A stretch of DNA of 64,000 nucleotides from Phycisphaerae bacterium (GCA_023150615.1 JAKLKO010000001.1:295356-359355); one strand, 5' to 3'. Counted from the first letter of the stretch, positions 51,743 through 61,079 are shown. Numbers and translations: made by a program. The notes: generated from the sequence alone by a model not told the origin.

Positions 51743-52531
51743 CTAGGCCGACGCGCCGCTGTAGCGCCGCACCCCCGTCCGCCAGAACAGCGTCGCCGCC
51801 GCCAGCATCAGCGGCGCAAAGACCATGCCGAGCAGCAGCGGCGTCCACGACAACCGTCCGAACATCGCCTCGGCCGGAAACGTCGTCACAAAGGCCATCG
51901 GCAGGACGAACGTCAGCAACCAGCGCAGCCAGGGCGGATAGATCGAGACCGGGTATCGGCCGACCTCGAAGACGTTCCAGAAGATCATCTCGATGTTCGC
52001 GACGCGCGTGAACCAGAACGCCGAGGTCGCGACGATCAGCCAGATCGAATAGACGATGATTACGCCGAGACCGAGCATGAGGATGAACGTCGCAACGGTT
52101 GCGATCGGCAGCCGGCCGAGGACTTTCCACGTCGCGACGATCGCAAGCGCAAGCCCGAGCAGGATGTCGATCATCCGCCACAGCACGATCTTCCGCATGC
52201 TCGCGTGGAACTGGCTGTTCAGCGGGCGAAGCAGCACGTAGTCGAAGCCCCCCTGCCGAATATCGTCCATCGTCGCGCGCATGTTGGGCGCGATGACGAG
52301 TCCGATCGTGCCGACCATGACGCGATAGACGCCCAGCAGCGTCAGCGTTTGCCACACGTCCCAGCCGTTCAGGCTCTTGGTGTTTGAGAAGATGACCCAG
52401 ATCGCCATCAGCTCGGCGGTCAGGTGCATCACCGAAACGACGATGCGAAGCAGAAAGTCCAGACGATAGGCCGCATCGTTCTGAATGCTCAGCCGGATGA
52501 ACAAGCCCATCAGCCGCAGGTATCGCCGCAT
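51743..52531 (-). CDS. ABC-2 type transporter permease (DUF990-like)
   Basis: A 262-residue permease of the ABC-2 superfamily with about six hydrophobic segments. It opens MRRYLRLMGLFIRLSIQNDA, and the loop DIRQGGFDYVLLRPLNSQFH between helices 3 and 4 (the DIRxGxxDxxLLRPL motif) is typical of DUF990 permeases that pair with a partner permease and an ATPase. Neither partner lies adjacent, so the set is incomplete or dispersed. It is convergent with the ABC exporter, one base between stop codons. The product may export a small molecule or lipid. ATG at 52531 has GAGG right before it. Confidence 0.85.
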   Translation of the reverse strand: MRRYLRLMGLFIRLSIQNDAAYRLDFLLRIVVSVMHLTAELMAIWVIFSNTKSLNGWDVWQTLTLLGVYRVMVGTIGLVIAPNMRATMDDIRQGGFDYVLLRPLNSQFHASMRKIVLWRMIDILLGLALAIVATWKVLGRLPIATVATFILMLGLGVIIVYSIWLIVATSAFWFTRVANIEMIFWNVFEVGRYPVSIYPPWLRWLLTFVLPMAFVTTFPAEAMFGRLSWTPLLLGMVFAPLMLAAATLFWRTGVRRYSGASA

Positions 52532-52598
52532 CCTCAGGTTCCCGGGCCGCAGCCCGCCACGGTCGCGAGATGGGTCGCACGGCGAGCCGCCGAATCTG

Positions 52599-53957
52599 CT
52601 ACAGCTCCTCGAACCGCGCCGTAAAGTGCCGCAACACAGGCGGCTCCTCGATGATCCGCAGGCCGCGAAGCGAGCGCCGTTCCGAATGCAGCTCGAGGCA
52701 CGCCTCGACGACGTAGTCGATGTGGCTCTGCGTATAGACCCGTCGCGGAATCGCCAGCCGGACCAGCTCCATCTTCGGCGGTGGCCGGCCCGGTCCGCCG
52801 AACATCACGCTGCCGATCTCGACCGCGCGGATGCCCCCGACGCGATACAGCCCGCACACGACCGCCTGGCCGGGGTACTGCTCCGCCGGGATGTGCGGGC
52901 AGAATGCCCGCGCATCGACGTAGATCGCGTGTCCGCCGGGCGGCTCGACGATCTGGATCCCCGCCGCAAGCAACTTCTCCCCGAGGTACGCCGTGCTGCG
53001 GATACGATACGCGAGGTAGTCCTCGTGCAGCACCTCTTCGAAGCCCTGAGCCATCGCCTCGAGGTCACGGCCCGCCAGCCCGCCGTACGTCACGTAGCCC
53101 TCGGTCAGGATCAAGAGGTTCGACGCGCGGTGGAACAGCTCCTCGTCGCGAAGCAGCAGCACTCCGCCGATATTGACGATTCCGTCCTTCTTCGCCGAGA
53201 TCGTGGCACCGTCGGCCAGATCAAACATCTCGCGGACGATCGCACGGACGTCGCGGTCGCGCTGGCCCAGCTCGCGCATCTTGATGAACCATGCGTTCTC
53301 GGCGAAGCGGCACGCATCGAGAAACATCGGCCGCCGGTACCGATCACACACGCGACGCACGGCGCGGAGATTCTCCAGGCTGACCGGCTGTCCGCCGCCC
53401 GAGTTGTTCGTGACCGTCACGAACACGGCCGGGACGCTCTCCGGACCGACCTCGCGAATCAGCCGTTCGAGCGCATCGATGTCCATGTTGCCCTTGAACG
53501 GATGCCGGTTGCGCGGATCGCCCGCCTCGGCGATGGGCAGATCGACGGCCCGCGCGCCGCTGTGCTCGACGTTCGCGCGGGTGGTGTCGAAGTGCGCGTT
53601 GTTGGGCACGACCTTGTCCCGTCCGCCGATCAGTTCGAACAGGAGCCGTTCGCTCGCGCGGCCCTGGTGCGTCGGCAAGACGTGCTTGAAGCCGGTGATC
53701 TGCGTCAGGCGGTCCTTGAAGCGGTAGAACGACTCCGCGCCGGCGTAGGACTCGTCGGCCCGCATGACGCCCGACCACTGCTCGCTGCTCATCGCGCCGG
53801 TGCCTGAGTCGGTCAGCAGATCGATCAGCACGTCGCGAGCGTGAATGAGGAAGACGTTGTACGCCGCCTCGCGGAGGATCGCGTCGCGCTCGGAGCGCGT
53901 CGTCATGCGGATCGGCTCGACGACCTTGATCTTGAACGGCTCGATAATGGTCTTCAT
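52599..53957 (-). CDS. tnaA: Tryptophanase
   Basis: A 452-residue PLP enzyme that splits tryptophan into indole, pyruvate and ammonia. It opens EPFKIKVVEPIRMTTRSERD. Family motifs: IDLLTDSGTGAMS, LPTHQGRASERLL, NNSGGGQPVSLENLRA, ISAKKDGIVNIGG (PLP lysine), YVTYGGLAGRDLEAMA and VLRHFTARFEEL. The choice against tyrosine phenol-lyase rests on AVEIGSVMF, where the lyase has an Arg (ERG) for its substrate phenol, and on the His of LRHFTA, as in tryptophanase. ATG at 53957 is where similarity starts. A regulated-looking promoter lies just upstream. It gives the organism a source of indole, a signal in many bacteria. Confidence 0.88.
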   Translation of the reverse strand: MKTIIEPFKIKVVEPIRMTTRSERDAILREAAYNVFLIHARDVLIDLLTDSGTGAMSSEQWSGVMRADESYAGAESFYRFKDRLTQITGFKHVLPTHQGRASERLLFELIGGRDKVVPNNAHFDTTRANVEHSGARAVDLPIAEAGDPRNRHPFKGNMDIDALERLIREVGPESVPAVFVTVTNNSGGGQPVSLENLRAVRRVCDRYRRPMFLDACRFAENAWFIKMRELGQRDRDVRAIVREMFDLADGATISAKKDGIVNIGGVLLLRDEELFHRASNLLILTEGYVTYGGLAGRDLEAMAQGFEEVLHEDYLAYRIRSTAYLGEKLLAAGIQIVEPPGGHAIYVDARAFCPHIPAEQYPGQAVVCGLYRVGGIRAVEIGSVMFGGPGRPPPKMELVRLAIPRRVYTQSHIDYVVEACLELHSERRSLRGLRIIEEPPVLRHFTARFEEL

Positions 53958-53993
53958 GCAGGGCACCCCCGGCGACGGGGCATCGTCCTTCGC

Positions 53994-54034
53994 AATATAA
54001 CCGGCTTGCGATGAACGAGCGCGTCGTAACGCGC
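53994..54034 (-). promoter_or_regulatory. Candidate tnaA promoter with operator-like palindrome
   Basis: On the minus strand TATATT (53999-53994) is a good -10 lying 37 bp before the tnaA ATG. The -35 place is taken by a perfect 6-bp inverted repeat GCGCGT-tacg-ACGCGC (54034-54019), as for a regulator site. The leader would be about 30 nt, too short for a TnaC-type Trp-sensing peptide. Confidence 0.4.
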
Positions 54035-54196
54035 GGAAACGGTTCGACCGGCTGCCCCTCAGCGGTCGCGGAATCGGATGCGCAGGATTGGCCGGTTGGC
54101 GCGGCCTCGACGGAATGACGACGGCCCATGGCCGGACACGGGCGACACAAGCCCGAGCCGGCGCGTGGCAGTGGGTGTTGGGCGAATCTAAACGTA

Positions 54197-55771
54197 CTAC
54201 GGACAAGCGTCGCCGATCAGCAGGCAATCGACGAGCGTCTGAGCGTCAAGGCCGTCCGAGGAGCCGTCGCGGTTCAGATCGCAGCAACTCCCGAGGTTGA
54301 CCGTCACGAAGGTCTCATTGACGTGCGGGTCGTCGCAGTTGACGACCGCCTGGTCGACCACGCTCAACCGCAGCGTGTACGCGCACCGGGCCAGTCCGGT
54401 CGTATCCCAGTTCCAGAGCAGCCCGTTCACGACCGGTGCAACGCCCCCGGCCAACGGCACCCAGCCGTTCGCATTCCCGCCAGTGTACGAGAGACTCCAG
54501 CTCCCCAGGTGCGCATCGTTGACGGTCCCGGTCACGCTGACGATGCCATCGACAAAATCGCAATTGGCCGGACTGCTGATCACGGCCGTCGGCGGCGTGT
54601 TGTCAATCACGATCGGGATCGTCACGGACGACGCTGAGTTTCCGCAGTCATCGGAGGCGGACACGCGAATCTCGTAATTGCCATCGGGTTTTGCACTGGC
54701 GTTCCACGAGCCGAGCGGATCGTTCACGACCCAGGGCGGCTGTACATCCGGGAAGCCGACGAACGCGCCGGTCGGCAACGCGCGATACTCGAGGTTCAGC
54801 GTTCCGCCGCAGAAATCCCAAACCGTGCCATCCACGCACACGGTCCCGCCCACGACGGCGCCCGGCGTCGGGCTGCGCACGTCGATCGAGTCGAAGCTCT
54901 TGTCCAGCCAGACCACGGTTGTCACGGTCGTGGTCAGCCCGCAGGCGTTGGTCACGGTCAACCGCAGAATGTACCAGCCCGTCGCAGCCGCAGTCGTCCA
55001 CGTGGCCAGGTCTCCGTCAATGACGGGCGTGCTGGTCTGCCGGATCAGCGTCCACGTCCCGGCGCTGGGCGCCTTGCGTTCGAGTTTCCAGAGCGAGATC
55101 GCGCCGTCGGCGTCGTATGCGGAGCCTTGGATCACCGACGAGTTGCACACGCACGCCAGCGCCGCCGGAGTCGTGATCGCCGCCGTCGGATACGTTGAGT
55201 CGATGCAGTCGAACGTGAGGTCGTCGATGTATTCAAACAGGCCCACGGTTTCGCGGATTTCAATCCGCCGGATGTCCATGTCGACCGGGCGCTGCACCCG
55301 AACGAAACGGTGCACGCCGACCGCGCCCGCGCCATTCAGCACGATCGTCTGAAAAACCGTCGCCGCGCCGCCGACCGGAAGGCTGTACGCTTTCACTTCG
55401 TACGTGCCGGGATACGCGCCGAGGTTGAACGACACCTCGGCATGCGACTCGTCAAACGTCATCACCAGCCGATCCGGGCTGAAATCCGGACAACCCGTTT
55501 GCAGGCTGAGCGCCCTGGTTCCCGACGACGTCCCGCCGGCCGGCGTCACGATGATCGCCTGGACGACGGGATCCCCGCCGCAACTGTTGCCGGCGGTGGA
55601 AAACGCCACGCCGTCGTACTGTGTCGTCACGACGGTCCCGTTGGCGAGGTTGTCAAAGTCGATCGTGGTCGTGTCAGCAAAGCTCGTCGTGGCGTGCACC
55701 GACAGCAGTGCGGTCGCCGCAGGCAGGGTCATCCAGGCCGAGCGTCGAATCCTCGCGCATCGCCGACGCAT
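54197..55771 (-). CDS. Secreted protein with Ig-like repeats and a C-terminal dockerin-like motif
   Basis: A 524-residue protein. ATG at 55771 has AAGGAG 8 nt upstream and opens a signal peptide (SAWMTLPAATALLSVHATTS). The next region (about 35-190) is a beta-rich domain (DFDNLANGTVVTTQYDGVAF) recalling carbohydrate-binding or NPCBM-like folds. Three Ig-like/Big-type repeats follow (VTNACGLTTTVTTVVWLDKS; SASDDCGNSASSVTIPIVID). The last residues, DLNRDGSSDGLDAQTLVDCL, match the calcium-binding half of a dockerin repeat (DxNxDGxxxxxD). Only one repeat is seen where cellulosomal dockerins have two. It is probably cell-surface-attached or secreted; no enzyme domain is visible. Confidence 0.8.
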   Translation of the reverse strand: MRRRCARIRRSAWMTLPAATALLSVHATTSFADTTTIDFDNLANGTVVTTQYDGVAFSTAGNSCGGDPVVQAIIVTPAGGTSSGTRALSLQTGCPDFSPDRLVMTFDESHAEVSFNLGAYPGTYEVKAYSLPVGGAATVFQTIVLNGAGAVGVHRFVRVQRPVDMDIRRIEIRETVGLFEYIDDLTFDCIDSTYPTAAITTPAALACVCNSSVIQGSAYDADGAISLWKLERKAPSAGTWTLIRQTSTPVIDGDLATWTTAAATGWYILRLTVTNACGLTTTVTTVVWLDKSFDSIDVRSPTPGAVVGGTVCVDGTVWDFCGGTLNLEYRALPTGAFVGFPDVQPPWVVNDPLGSWNASAKPDGNYEIRVSASDDCGNSASSVTIPIVIDNTPPTAVISSPANCDFVDGIVSVTGTVNDAHLGSWSLSYTGGNANGWVPLAGGVAPVVNGLLWNWDTTGLARCAYTLRLSVVDQAVVNCDDPHVNETFVTVNLGSCCDLNRDGSSDGLDAQTLVDCLLIGDACP

Positions 55772-55985
55772 GGGACGGCTCCTTGCTCCCCCAGAACTAC
55801 CGTGCTCAATCGCCGCGAGTCCCTCGCCTTGCGACAACTGCAAGTCGCGCGACGAATCCGAGAAGGAAATACCGTCCACCCGTCGAGAACTGGACACAAT
55901 AGAAACCGCCCAAGGAACGACGCGGATGGGGCCGGGTTGTTCCCTTCGCAGAACTTCTGTAAGCTCATGAGGTTAAACGGGGCCG

Positions 55986-56645
55986 ATGCACACTGGGTCG
56001 AGCGGATTCATGGATGCTCGCCAAACGCGTCCGTCTCTCATGCTTCGATTGCGAAACCGCTCGGACAGCGCGGCTTGGAGCGAGTTTGACGCGCAGTATG
56101 GCGAGTTGATCGTGCGCTACCTTCGCGCACGCGGCGTCCAGCTTTGCGACGCCCAGGACATTCGCCAGATCGTCCTGGCCAAGCTCTTTCAGCGCCTCCC
56201 GGAGTTCGACTACCAGCCGGCGCGCGGCCGATTCCGGGATTACCTTGGCCAGACCGTAAAAAACGCACTTCGCGACTGGTTTGCGCGTCCCGGGATCGCC
56301 GAGCGAACCGTAGACCCTGAAGTCATTGCGGATTGGAGCTCGACGCGGCCCGTTCGCGAGGATCCCGTCTGGGAGCGCGAATGGGTCGATCACCACTTCC
56401 GCCGCGCATTCGCCAGCCTCGCGATGGCGGTCGAGACCCGGAGCATGGAGGTGTTCGAGCACCTCTTGGCGGGCCGGACGGTCGCGGACGTCGCGGCGGC
56501 CGAGGGAATGTCGGTTGAGGCGGTACGCAAAATCCGTCAGCGGGTGCGCACCCGCTTGAGCGAACTCATCCGCGCGCAGATTGAGGACGAGGACGGCGGA
56601 CGTGAAGGACTTCGGCCGGCCGATGACGACGACCGACGCGCCTGA
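55986..56645 (+). CDS. ECF-type RNA polymerase sigma factor
   Basis: A 219-residue sigma factor with the planctomycete ECF layout. Region 2 is in SLMLRLRNRSDSAAWSEFDA and RARGVQLCDAQDIRQIVLAK, region 4 in FEHLLAGRTVADVAAAEGMS and VEAVRKIRQRVRTRLSELI with a helix-turn-helix. It recruits core polymerase to promoters. The C-terminus is acidic (DEDGGREGLRPADDDD). The end overlaps the kinase gene by 23 bp, so the two are translated together; such sigma-kinase pairs are a planctomycete pattern, where the kinase probably activates the sigma factor. ATG at 55986 is one option, ATG at 56010 another. Confidence 0.88.
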   Translation: MHTGSSGFMDARQTRPSLMLRLRNRSDSAAWSEFDAQYGELIVRYLRARGVQLCDAQDIRQIVLAKLFQRLPEFDYQPARGRFRDYLGQTVKNALRDWFARPGIAERTVDPEVIADWSSTRPVREDPVWEREWVDHHFRRAFASLAMAVETRSMEVFEHLLAGRTVADVAAAEGMSVEAVRKIRQRVRTRLSELIRAQIEDEDGGREGLRPADDDDRRA

Positions 56646-58818
56646 CAGCGACGCCCACCTCCTCGGCGAGTCGCTGCCGGACGATTCGTGGCTCGAACGG
56701 CTGCGCCGTGCCGTGCGGCCAGTCCCGCTGGGGCGACTGGGGCGCTACGAACTGCTGGAACAAGTAGCGCAGGGCGCGCAGGGCATCGTCTACCGCGCCG
56801 TCGACTCGCGCACCGGCCGGATTGTCGCCCTGAAACGGCTTCGCGCCGGCCAGTTCGCGACGCCGCTCCAGCAACGCCGGTTTGAGCGCGAACTGGAAGC
56901 GACCATCGACTTGCAGCATTCGGGCATCGTCGCGATCCGCGAATACGACGTCATCGACGGCCAACCGATCCTGGCGATGGAGTGGGTCACGGGCCAGCCC
57001 ATCGATCGCTGGGCATGGCGCGGGGACCGCATCTCGCGCCAGCCGCTTCCGGAAATCCTGCGCGTGTTCCATGACGTGTGCGCCGCTGTTCAGCACGCGC
57101 ACCAGCGCGGCGTCATTCATCGCGACCTCAAGCCGGGGAACATCCTCGTCGATTTCGACGGCCGGCCGCACGTGCTCGACTTCGGACTTGCCCTGCGGAC
57201 GCTCGATTCGCAGGCGGCGAGCCGATTCACCGCCACGAGCGAGTTCGTGGGCACGCCGGCATATGCCGCGCCGGAGCAAGTCCGCGGCGACCGCGAATCA
57301 ATCGACGTGCGAACCGACGTCTATGCGCTGGGAATCCTGCTCTACGAGATGCTCTCCGGCCGCGCGCCCTTCGCGGAGGAGCAGAATCTCGCCGCCCTTT
57401 TTGACGCCATTCGCGAGGACGACCCCGCGCCGCCGTCTCACCGGAACGGCGACGTGCATCCCGACCTGGACGCGATCGTGCTGAAGGCAATTTCGAAAGA
57501 CCGCGCGCGACGATACCAGTCGGTCGATGCGCTGTCCGCAGACCTGAAACGGCACCAATCGGGCGAACCGATCGAAGCGCGACGCAGCCAGCCGGGATAC
57601 GCGCTGCGGGTGATGCTCCGCCGGCACCGGGGGCTGCTGGCCATAGCAGGCGTGACCATCGTGGTCCTCGCCGCGTGGGTCCTCACTCTCAGTCGCATGT
57701 ACGCGCGCCAGACTCAGATGCTCGCGCAGGTCAGTGACGCGAGGCAGGAGTCTGAACGCGCACAGGCAACGCTGGAACGACTCCTCTTGAGCGTGGCGGA
57801 GTTCGGTCGAGGCGCAGACCTGGAACTCCGTCGGTACGTCCTCGCGGAGGCGCAGCGCTCAGCCGACGAGGAACTCCGCGACAATCCGGCCGCGTGGGCC
57901 ACGGCGCAGGACGCGATCGGCCGGACCTACCAACGACTGGCGCTCTACGACGACGCCGAGCGCTGCGTGCGGGCCGCACTGGAGCAGCGCATCGCGCTGC
58001 ACGGACGCGAGCACGCGGACGTCGCCACGGGCCTGACGCACCTCGGAGAGATACTCCGCGACCGAGCGCGAGGCGCCGAAGCCGAACCGCTGTTCCGCGA
58101 AGCCCTGGCGATCCGACAGCGGCTCCTAGGCCCGGACCATCCCGAAGTCGCCGAGAGCCTCTACCACATCGGGATCGTGCTCCAGTCGCGGGGCGAGCAT
58201 CAAGCCGCGGCTCAGACCCACCGCACGTCGCTCGACATGCAAATGCGACTCCTCGGGCCGTCGCACCCGAGCATCGCCCAGTCGTACACCGGGCTGGGCT
58301 ACGCGCACTTCAACCTTCGGGAGTTCGCCATTGCGGAGGACTGCTTCCGCCGGGCGCTGGCGATGCGGATCCAACTACACGACGAGGATCATCGCGACGT
58401 GGCCGGCGCGCGAATCGATCTGGGCAAGACCTGCTTCGAGCGAGGCCGGCTGGACGAGGCCGAAACGCTCATTCGCGCGGCGTTGGCGACGTTCCGCCGC
58501 CTGTTCGGCTCCCGACACGATAACACCGCGTGGGCGGCGCACCGACTCGGCGTCGTAATGACGGCGACAGGCCGCTTCGACGAAGCTGATACGCTGCTGC
58601 ACGAATCGCTGGAGACCTACCGCGTCACGCTCGGCAGCGAGAACATCTACACCGCGTTCGTGGAAGAGAGCCTCGCGGAGCTTGCGCTGAGGCAGGGGCG
58701 AACCGACGAGGCGGTTGCACACCTGCGGGAATCGGAGCGAATCCTCCGCACGCTGCCGCATCAGGACGACGTCCTGCGCCGCGTTCGCGCTCGCCTGGCC
58801 GAGTTGGGCGGTTCATGA
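56623..58818 (+). CDS. Ser/Thr protein kinase with membrane helix and TPR tail
   Basis: A 731-residue Hanks-type kinase. The kinase domain (about 41-300) has the Gly loop VAQGAQGIVYRA (the first Gly is Ala), the catalytic Lys in VALKRL, HRDLKPGN (about 165), DFGLA and a conserved APEQ. A membrane helix (about 337-360) precedes a C-terminal part of kinesin-light-chain-like TPR units (YDDAERCVRAALEQRIALHG, EAEPLFREALAIRQRLL, TLIRAALATFRRLFG). The kinase faces the cytoplasm and the TPR part lies outside. It overlaps the upstream sigma gene by 23 bp and could phosphorylate it. GTG at 56602 is an alternative start. Confidence 0.92.
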   Translation: MTTTDAPDSDAHLLGESLPDDSWLERLRRAVRPVPLGRLGRYELLEQVAQGAQGIVYRAVDSRTGRIVALKRLRAGQFATPLQQRRFERELEATIDLQHSGIVAIREYDVIDGQPILAMEWVTGQPIDRWAWRGDRISRQPLPEILRVFHDVCAAVQHAHQRGVIHRDLKPGNILVDFDGRPHVLDFGLALRTLDSQAASRFTATSEFVGTPAYAAPEQVRGDRESIDVRTDVYALGILLYEMLSGRAPFAEEQNLAALFDAIREDDPAPPSHRNGDVHPDLDAIVLKAISKDRARRYQSVDALSADLKRHQSGEPIEARRSQPGYALRVMLRRHRGLLAIAGVTIVVLAAWVLTLSRMYARQTQMLAQVSDARQESERAQATLERLLLSVAEFGRGADLELRRYVLAEAQRSADEELRDNPAAWATAQDAIGRTYQRLALYDDAERCVRAALEQRIALHGREHADVATGLTHLGEILRDRARGAEAEPLFREALAIRQRLLGPDHPEVAESLYHIGIVLQSRGEHQAAAQTHRTSLDMQMRLLGPSHPSIAQSYTGLGYAHFNLREFAIAEDCFRRALAMRIQLHDEDHRDVAGARIDLGKTCFERGRLDEAETLIRAALATFRRLFGSRHDNTAWAAHRLGVVMTATGRFDEADTLLHESLETYRVTLGSENIYTAFVEESLAELALRQGRTDEAVAHLRESERILRTLPHQDDVLRRVRARLAELGGS

Positions 58819-58976
58819 CGGCGCGACGCGCGATACAACGACATCGCGGCGACGGGGATGGCGCAACACGGCCGATCGCGCTGACTCCGCGGCCGGGCGC
58901 GTGGCGGTGGGTGGCGCGGGCGACTTGCCTCTTCGACGCCATGCGGGCCGATTCAAGGCTGATCAGAAAGTACCAG

Positions 58977-59059
58977 TGGGCGCGGCTGGATTCGAACCAG
59001 CGTAGGCATAAGCCAACGGGTTTACAGCCCGTCTCCTTTGGCCACTCGGACACACGCCC
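58977..59059 (-). tRNA. tRNA-Tyr (GTA)
   Basis: An 83-nt class II tRNA on the minus strand. The acceptor stem GGGCGTG pairs with CGCGCCC (one G-T). The anticodon arm is ACGGG-CTGTAAA-CCCGT with anticodon GTA, which reads Tyr codons. A long variable arm of about 14 nt follows, as expected for Tyr, and then the T arm GCTGG-TTCGAAT-CCAGC. The discriminator is A; CCA is not encoded. Confidence 0.95.
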
Positions 59060-59486
59060 GGGGCCCCGAACCGCGTTCCGCCCGCGTCCGGAACCGAGCG
59101 CCGAATCCTAAGACGGCCGCACCGCCCTTTCAAGCCCGCCGATCGCCGCATGCGTCCGCCGCGGTGCACAGGATTCATCGCAGTCGAGCGGCCAGGGCAA
59201 TCGCATTCGCCGACGCAATGATCCCGTCGGCTTCGCCGATCCGTCGGCGCGCTGGTCCGATCCGAATCCCGGTCCGGCTTGATCGGCCGATTTGGACTGG
59301 AGCAACGCGGGCCATCGCACAATCGCCTCGCGTGCGTGGGCGGCGAACACCGCAACGATCTTCGCTTCCGGATGGGGCGCACCGGCGCATCGACTCGTCG
59401 CGGCCCCACGCTGGACGCCGACCAAGCGCGCCGATATCCTGATTCCCATCGCGGGCCTCGGCGAACACCTCCCGGGAGGGCATGAC
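59060..59486. other. 427-bp region between tRNA-Tyr and the TPR-esterase gene
   Basis: No gene is seen. It holds the tRNA promoter (minus strand) and the promoter and leader of the esterase gene (plus strand), whose ribosome site GGGAGGG ends it. GCACCGC and GCGGTGC around 59118-59167 could pair across about 35 nt. Nothing else stands out. Confidence 0.3.
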
Positions 59487-61079
59487 ATGATCGAGCGACG
59501 TATTCGGGGTTGGATTCAGCGAGCGGTCATTCTGGGATTGGGGGTCGCGCTGGCCGCACCCGCGCCGCTGCGCGCGGACGACGATGACGAGGACCGGGAT
59601 GCGAAGATCGCGGAACTCGATGCCAAGATGGCGGAGTACTACGCGGCGAAGAAGTATGACGAGGCCATCGACTGCGCGAGAAAGATCCTCAAGCTCGATC
59701 CGAAGGATGCGCGGACGATGTACAACCTCGGCTGCCTGCACGCCCTCGACGGCGACAAGGACGCCGCCATCGGGAGCCTTGAAGACGCTGTCGAGAACGG
59801 ATTCCGCGATCGGGCGCAGTTCGAGTCGGACGATGATCTCCTGTCCCTGCGGGGCGATGCGCGCTTCACGAAGCTGATGGCGCGGCTCGGCGCGCCGCCG
59901 GCACGCGACGAAGCCGACGACGATGAGGACGATGATGACGGCGAGGAGCGAGATGAGCCGCCGGCCGCCGAACGCCGCAGTCACGACGACGATCGCGATC
60001 ACGATGATGATGACGATGCGGACGACGACGATGATGAGGACGAGGACGAGGACGACGAAGATGATGACAAGCGCGCCGAGCGGCGCGACGTCGAGCGACC
60101 GGCGCGGCCCCCGCGCCCCGCAGCCTCGCGCGGACCGTCCGACGAAATTCGGCGCGAGGTCAACCGCCTCACGGCGGAGATGATCCGCACCGCCGAGCAG
60201 GGCGACAATGCCAAGGCGCTGAAGCTCGCGAAGAAGGCGCACGAGCTTTGGCCGGACACGTGGCTAACGAACTACAACATGGCGTGCATGCACTCGCGGC
60301 TGGAGAACACCGACGAGGCCCTCGATTACTTCGAGAAGGCGGTCGAGCTGGGGATGCACGACGTGGCGAAGATCGAGGAGGACCCCGACCTCGACAACAT
60401 CCGCAAGTCGAAGCGCTTCAAGGCGATCGTCAAGTCCATCCGCTCCGGCGGTGCGGCGGCGAAGTCCACGACCGCCTGGCACGTCACGCTCCCGGCCGAT
60501 CACGACCGGGATTCGGCCGCGCCGCTTGTCGTGGCATTGCACGGTTTCGGCGGAAACCTGCGCCGCGGCACTGAGGAATGGCAGGATGCGGCGGACCAGG
60601 TCGGTGCGATTCTGCTGGCGGTGCAGGGCCCGATCCCCCGGGGCGACGACCGGTTCGAGTGGGGGCAGTCGATCGAACAGATCAACAGCGTCGTGCTGGG
60701 GGCGATCGACGAAGTGTCGAAGAAGTACAAGATCGATCGGCGTCGCATTGCCATCACCGGCTTCTCGCAGGGCGGCTGGGCGGCCTATCACCTCGCACTG
60801 CGGAATCCCGGCAAGTTCGTCGGCGTCATCCCGGTCGCCGGACGGTTCGATTCCGAGGCTCGAGCGCTCGTGGAGGAGGCGGACCTGGCCGGACTTCGCG
60901 CGTACATCATGATCGGCGAGGACGACCGCGACCTGTCGAGCAACAAGCAGGCGGCCAAGGCGCTCAAGAAGGCCGGCGCGAAGGTGAAGCTGAAGGAGTT
61001 CGACGACACCGGCCACGAGTACCCGAAGAAGCGCGTCAAGGAGCAGGTGTCGGCTCTGAAATACGTATTCGGGGAGTAG
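59487..61079 (+). CDS. Exported TPR-esterase fusion with an Asp-rich linker
   Basis: A 530-residue protein. The signal peptide ends APAPLRA. TPR-like units occupy about 40-105 (YYAAKKYDEAIDCARKILKL). Then comes a highly acidic stretch (about 148-196, mostly Asp/Glu, including runs of five or more Asp) followed by more TPRs (TAEQGDNAKALKLAKKAHEL). The C-terminal about 200 residues are an alpha/beta hydrolase of the carboxylesterase/LpqC type: nucleophile Ser426 in TGFSQGGWAAYH, Asp near 479 (GEDDRDLSS) and His near 509 (DDTGHEYP). GGGAGG precedes ATG at 59487. It probably hydrolyses an ester outside the cytoplasm; the acidic linker may bind calcium. Substrate is unknown. Confidence 0.85.
   Translation: MIERRIRGWIQRAVILGLGVALAAPAPLRADDDDEDRDAKIAELDAKMAEYYAAKKYDEAIDCARKILKLDPKDARTMYNLGCLHALDGDKDAAIGSLEDAVENGFRDRAQFESDDDLLSLRGDARFTKLMARLGAPPARDEADDDEDDDDGEERDEPPAAERRSHDDDRDHDDDDDADDDDDEDEDEDDEDDDKRAERRDVERPARPPRPAASRGPSDEIRREVNRLTAEMIRTAEQGDNAKALKLAKKAHELWPDTWLTNYNMACMHSRLENTDEALDYFEKAVELGMHDVAKIEEDPDLDNIRKSKRFKAIVKSIRSGGAAAKSTTAWHVTLPADHDRDSAAPLVVALHGFGGNLRRGTEEWQDAADQVGAILLAVQGPIPRGDDRFEWGQSIEQINSVVLGAIDEVSKKYKIDRRRIAITGFSQGGWAAYHLALRNPGKFVGVIPVAGRFDSEARALVEEADLAGLRAYIMIGEDDRDLSSNKQAAKALKKAGAKVKLKEFDDTGHEYPKKRVKEQVSALKYVFGE

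Noticed and set aside
52599-53957. Tyrosine phenol-lyase
   Set aside because: The substrate-binding Arg of the lyase is replaced by the tryptophanase-type EIGS segment and the C-terminal His fits tryptophanase.
59175-60242. Long minus-strand frame that looks like a multi-pass membrane protein (runs of Val/Ile)
   Set aside because: It is the complement of the Asp-rich linker of the esterase gene; Asp codons read backwards give Val and Ile. No ribosome site or family match.
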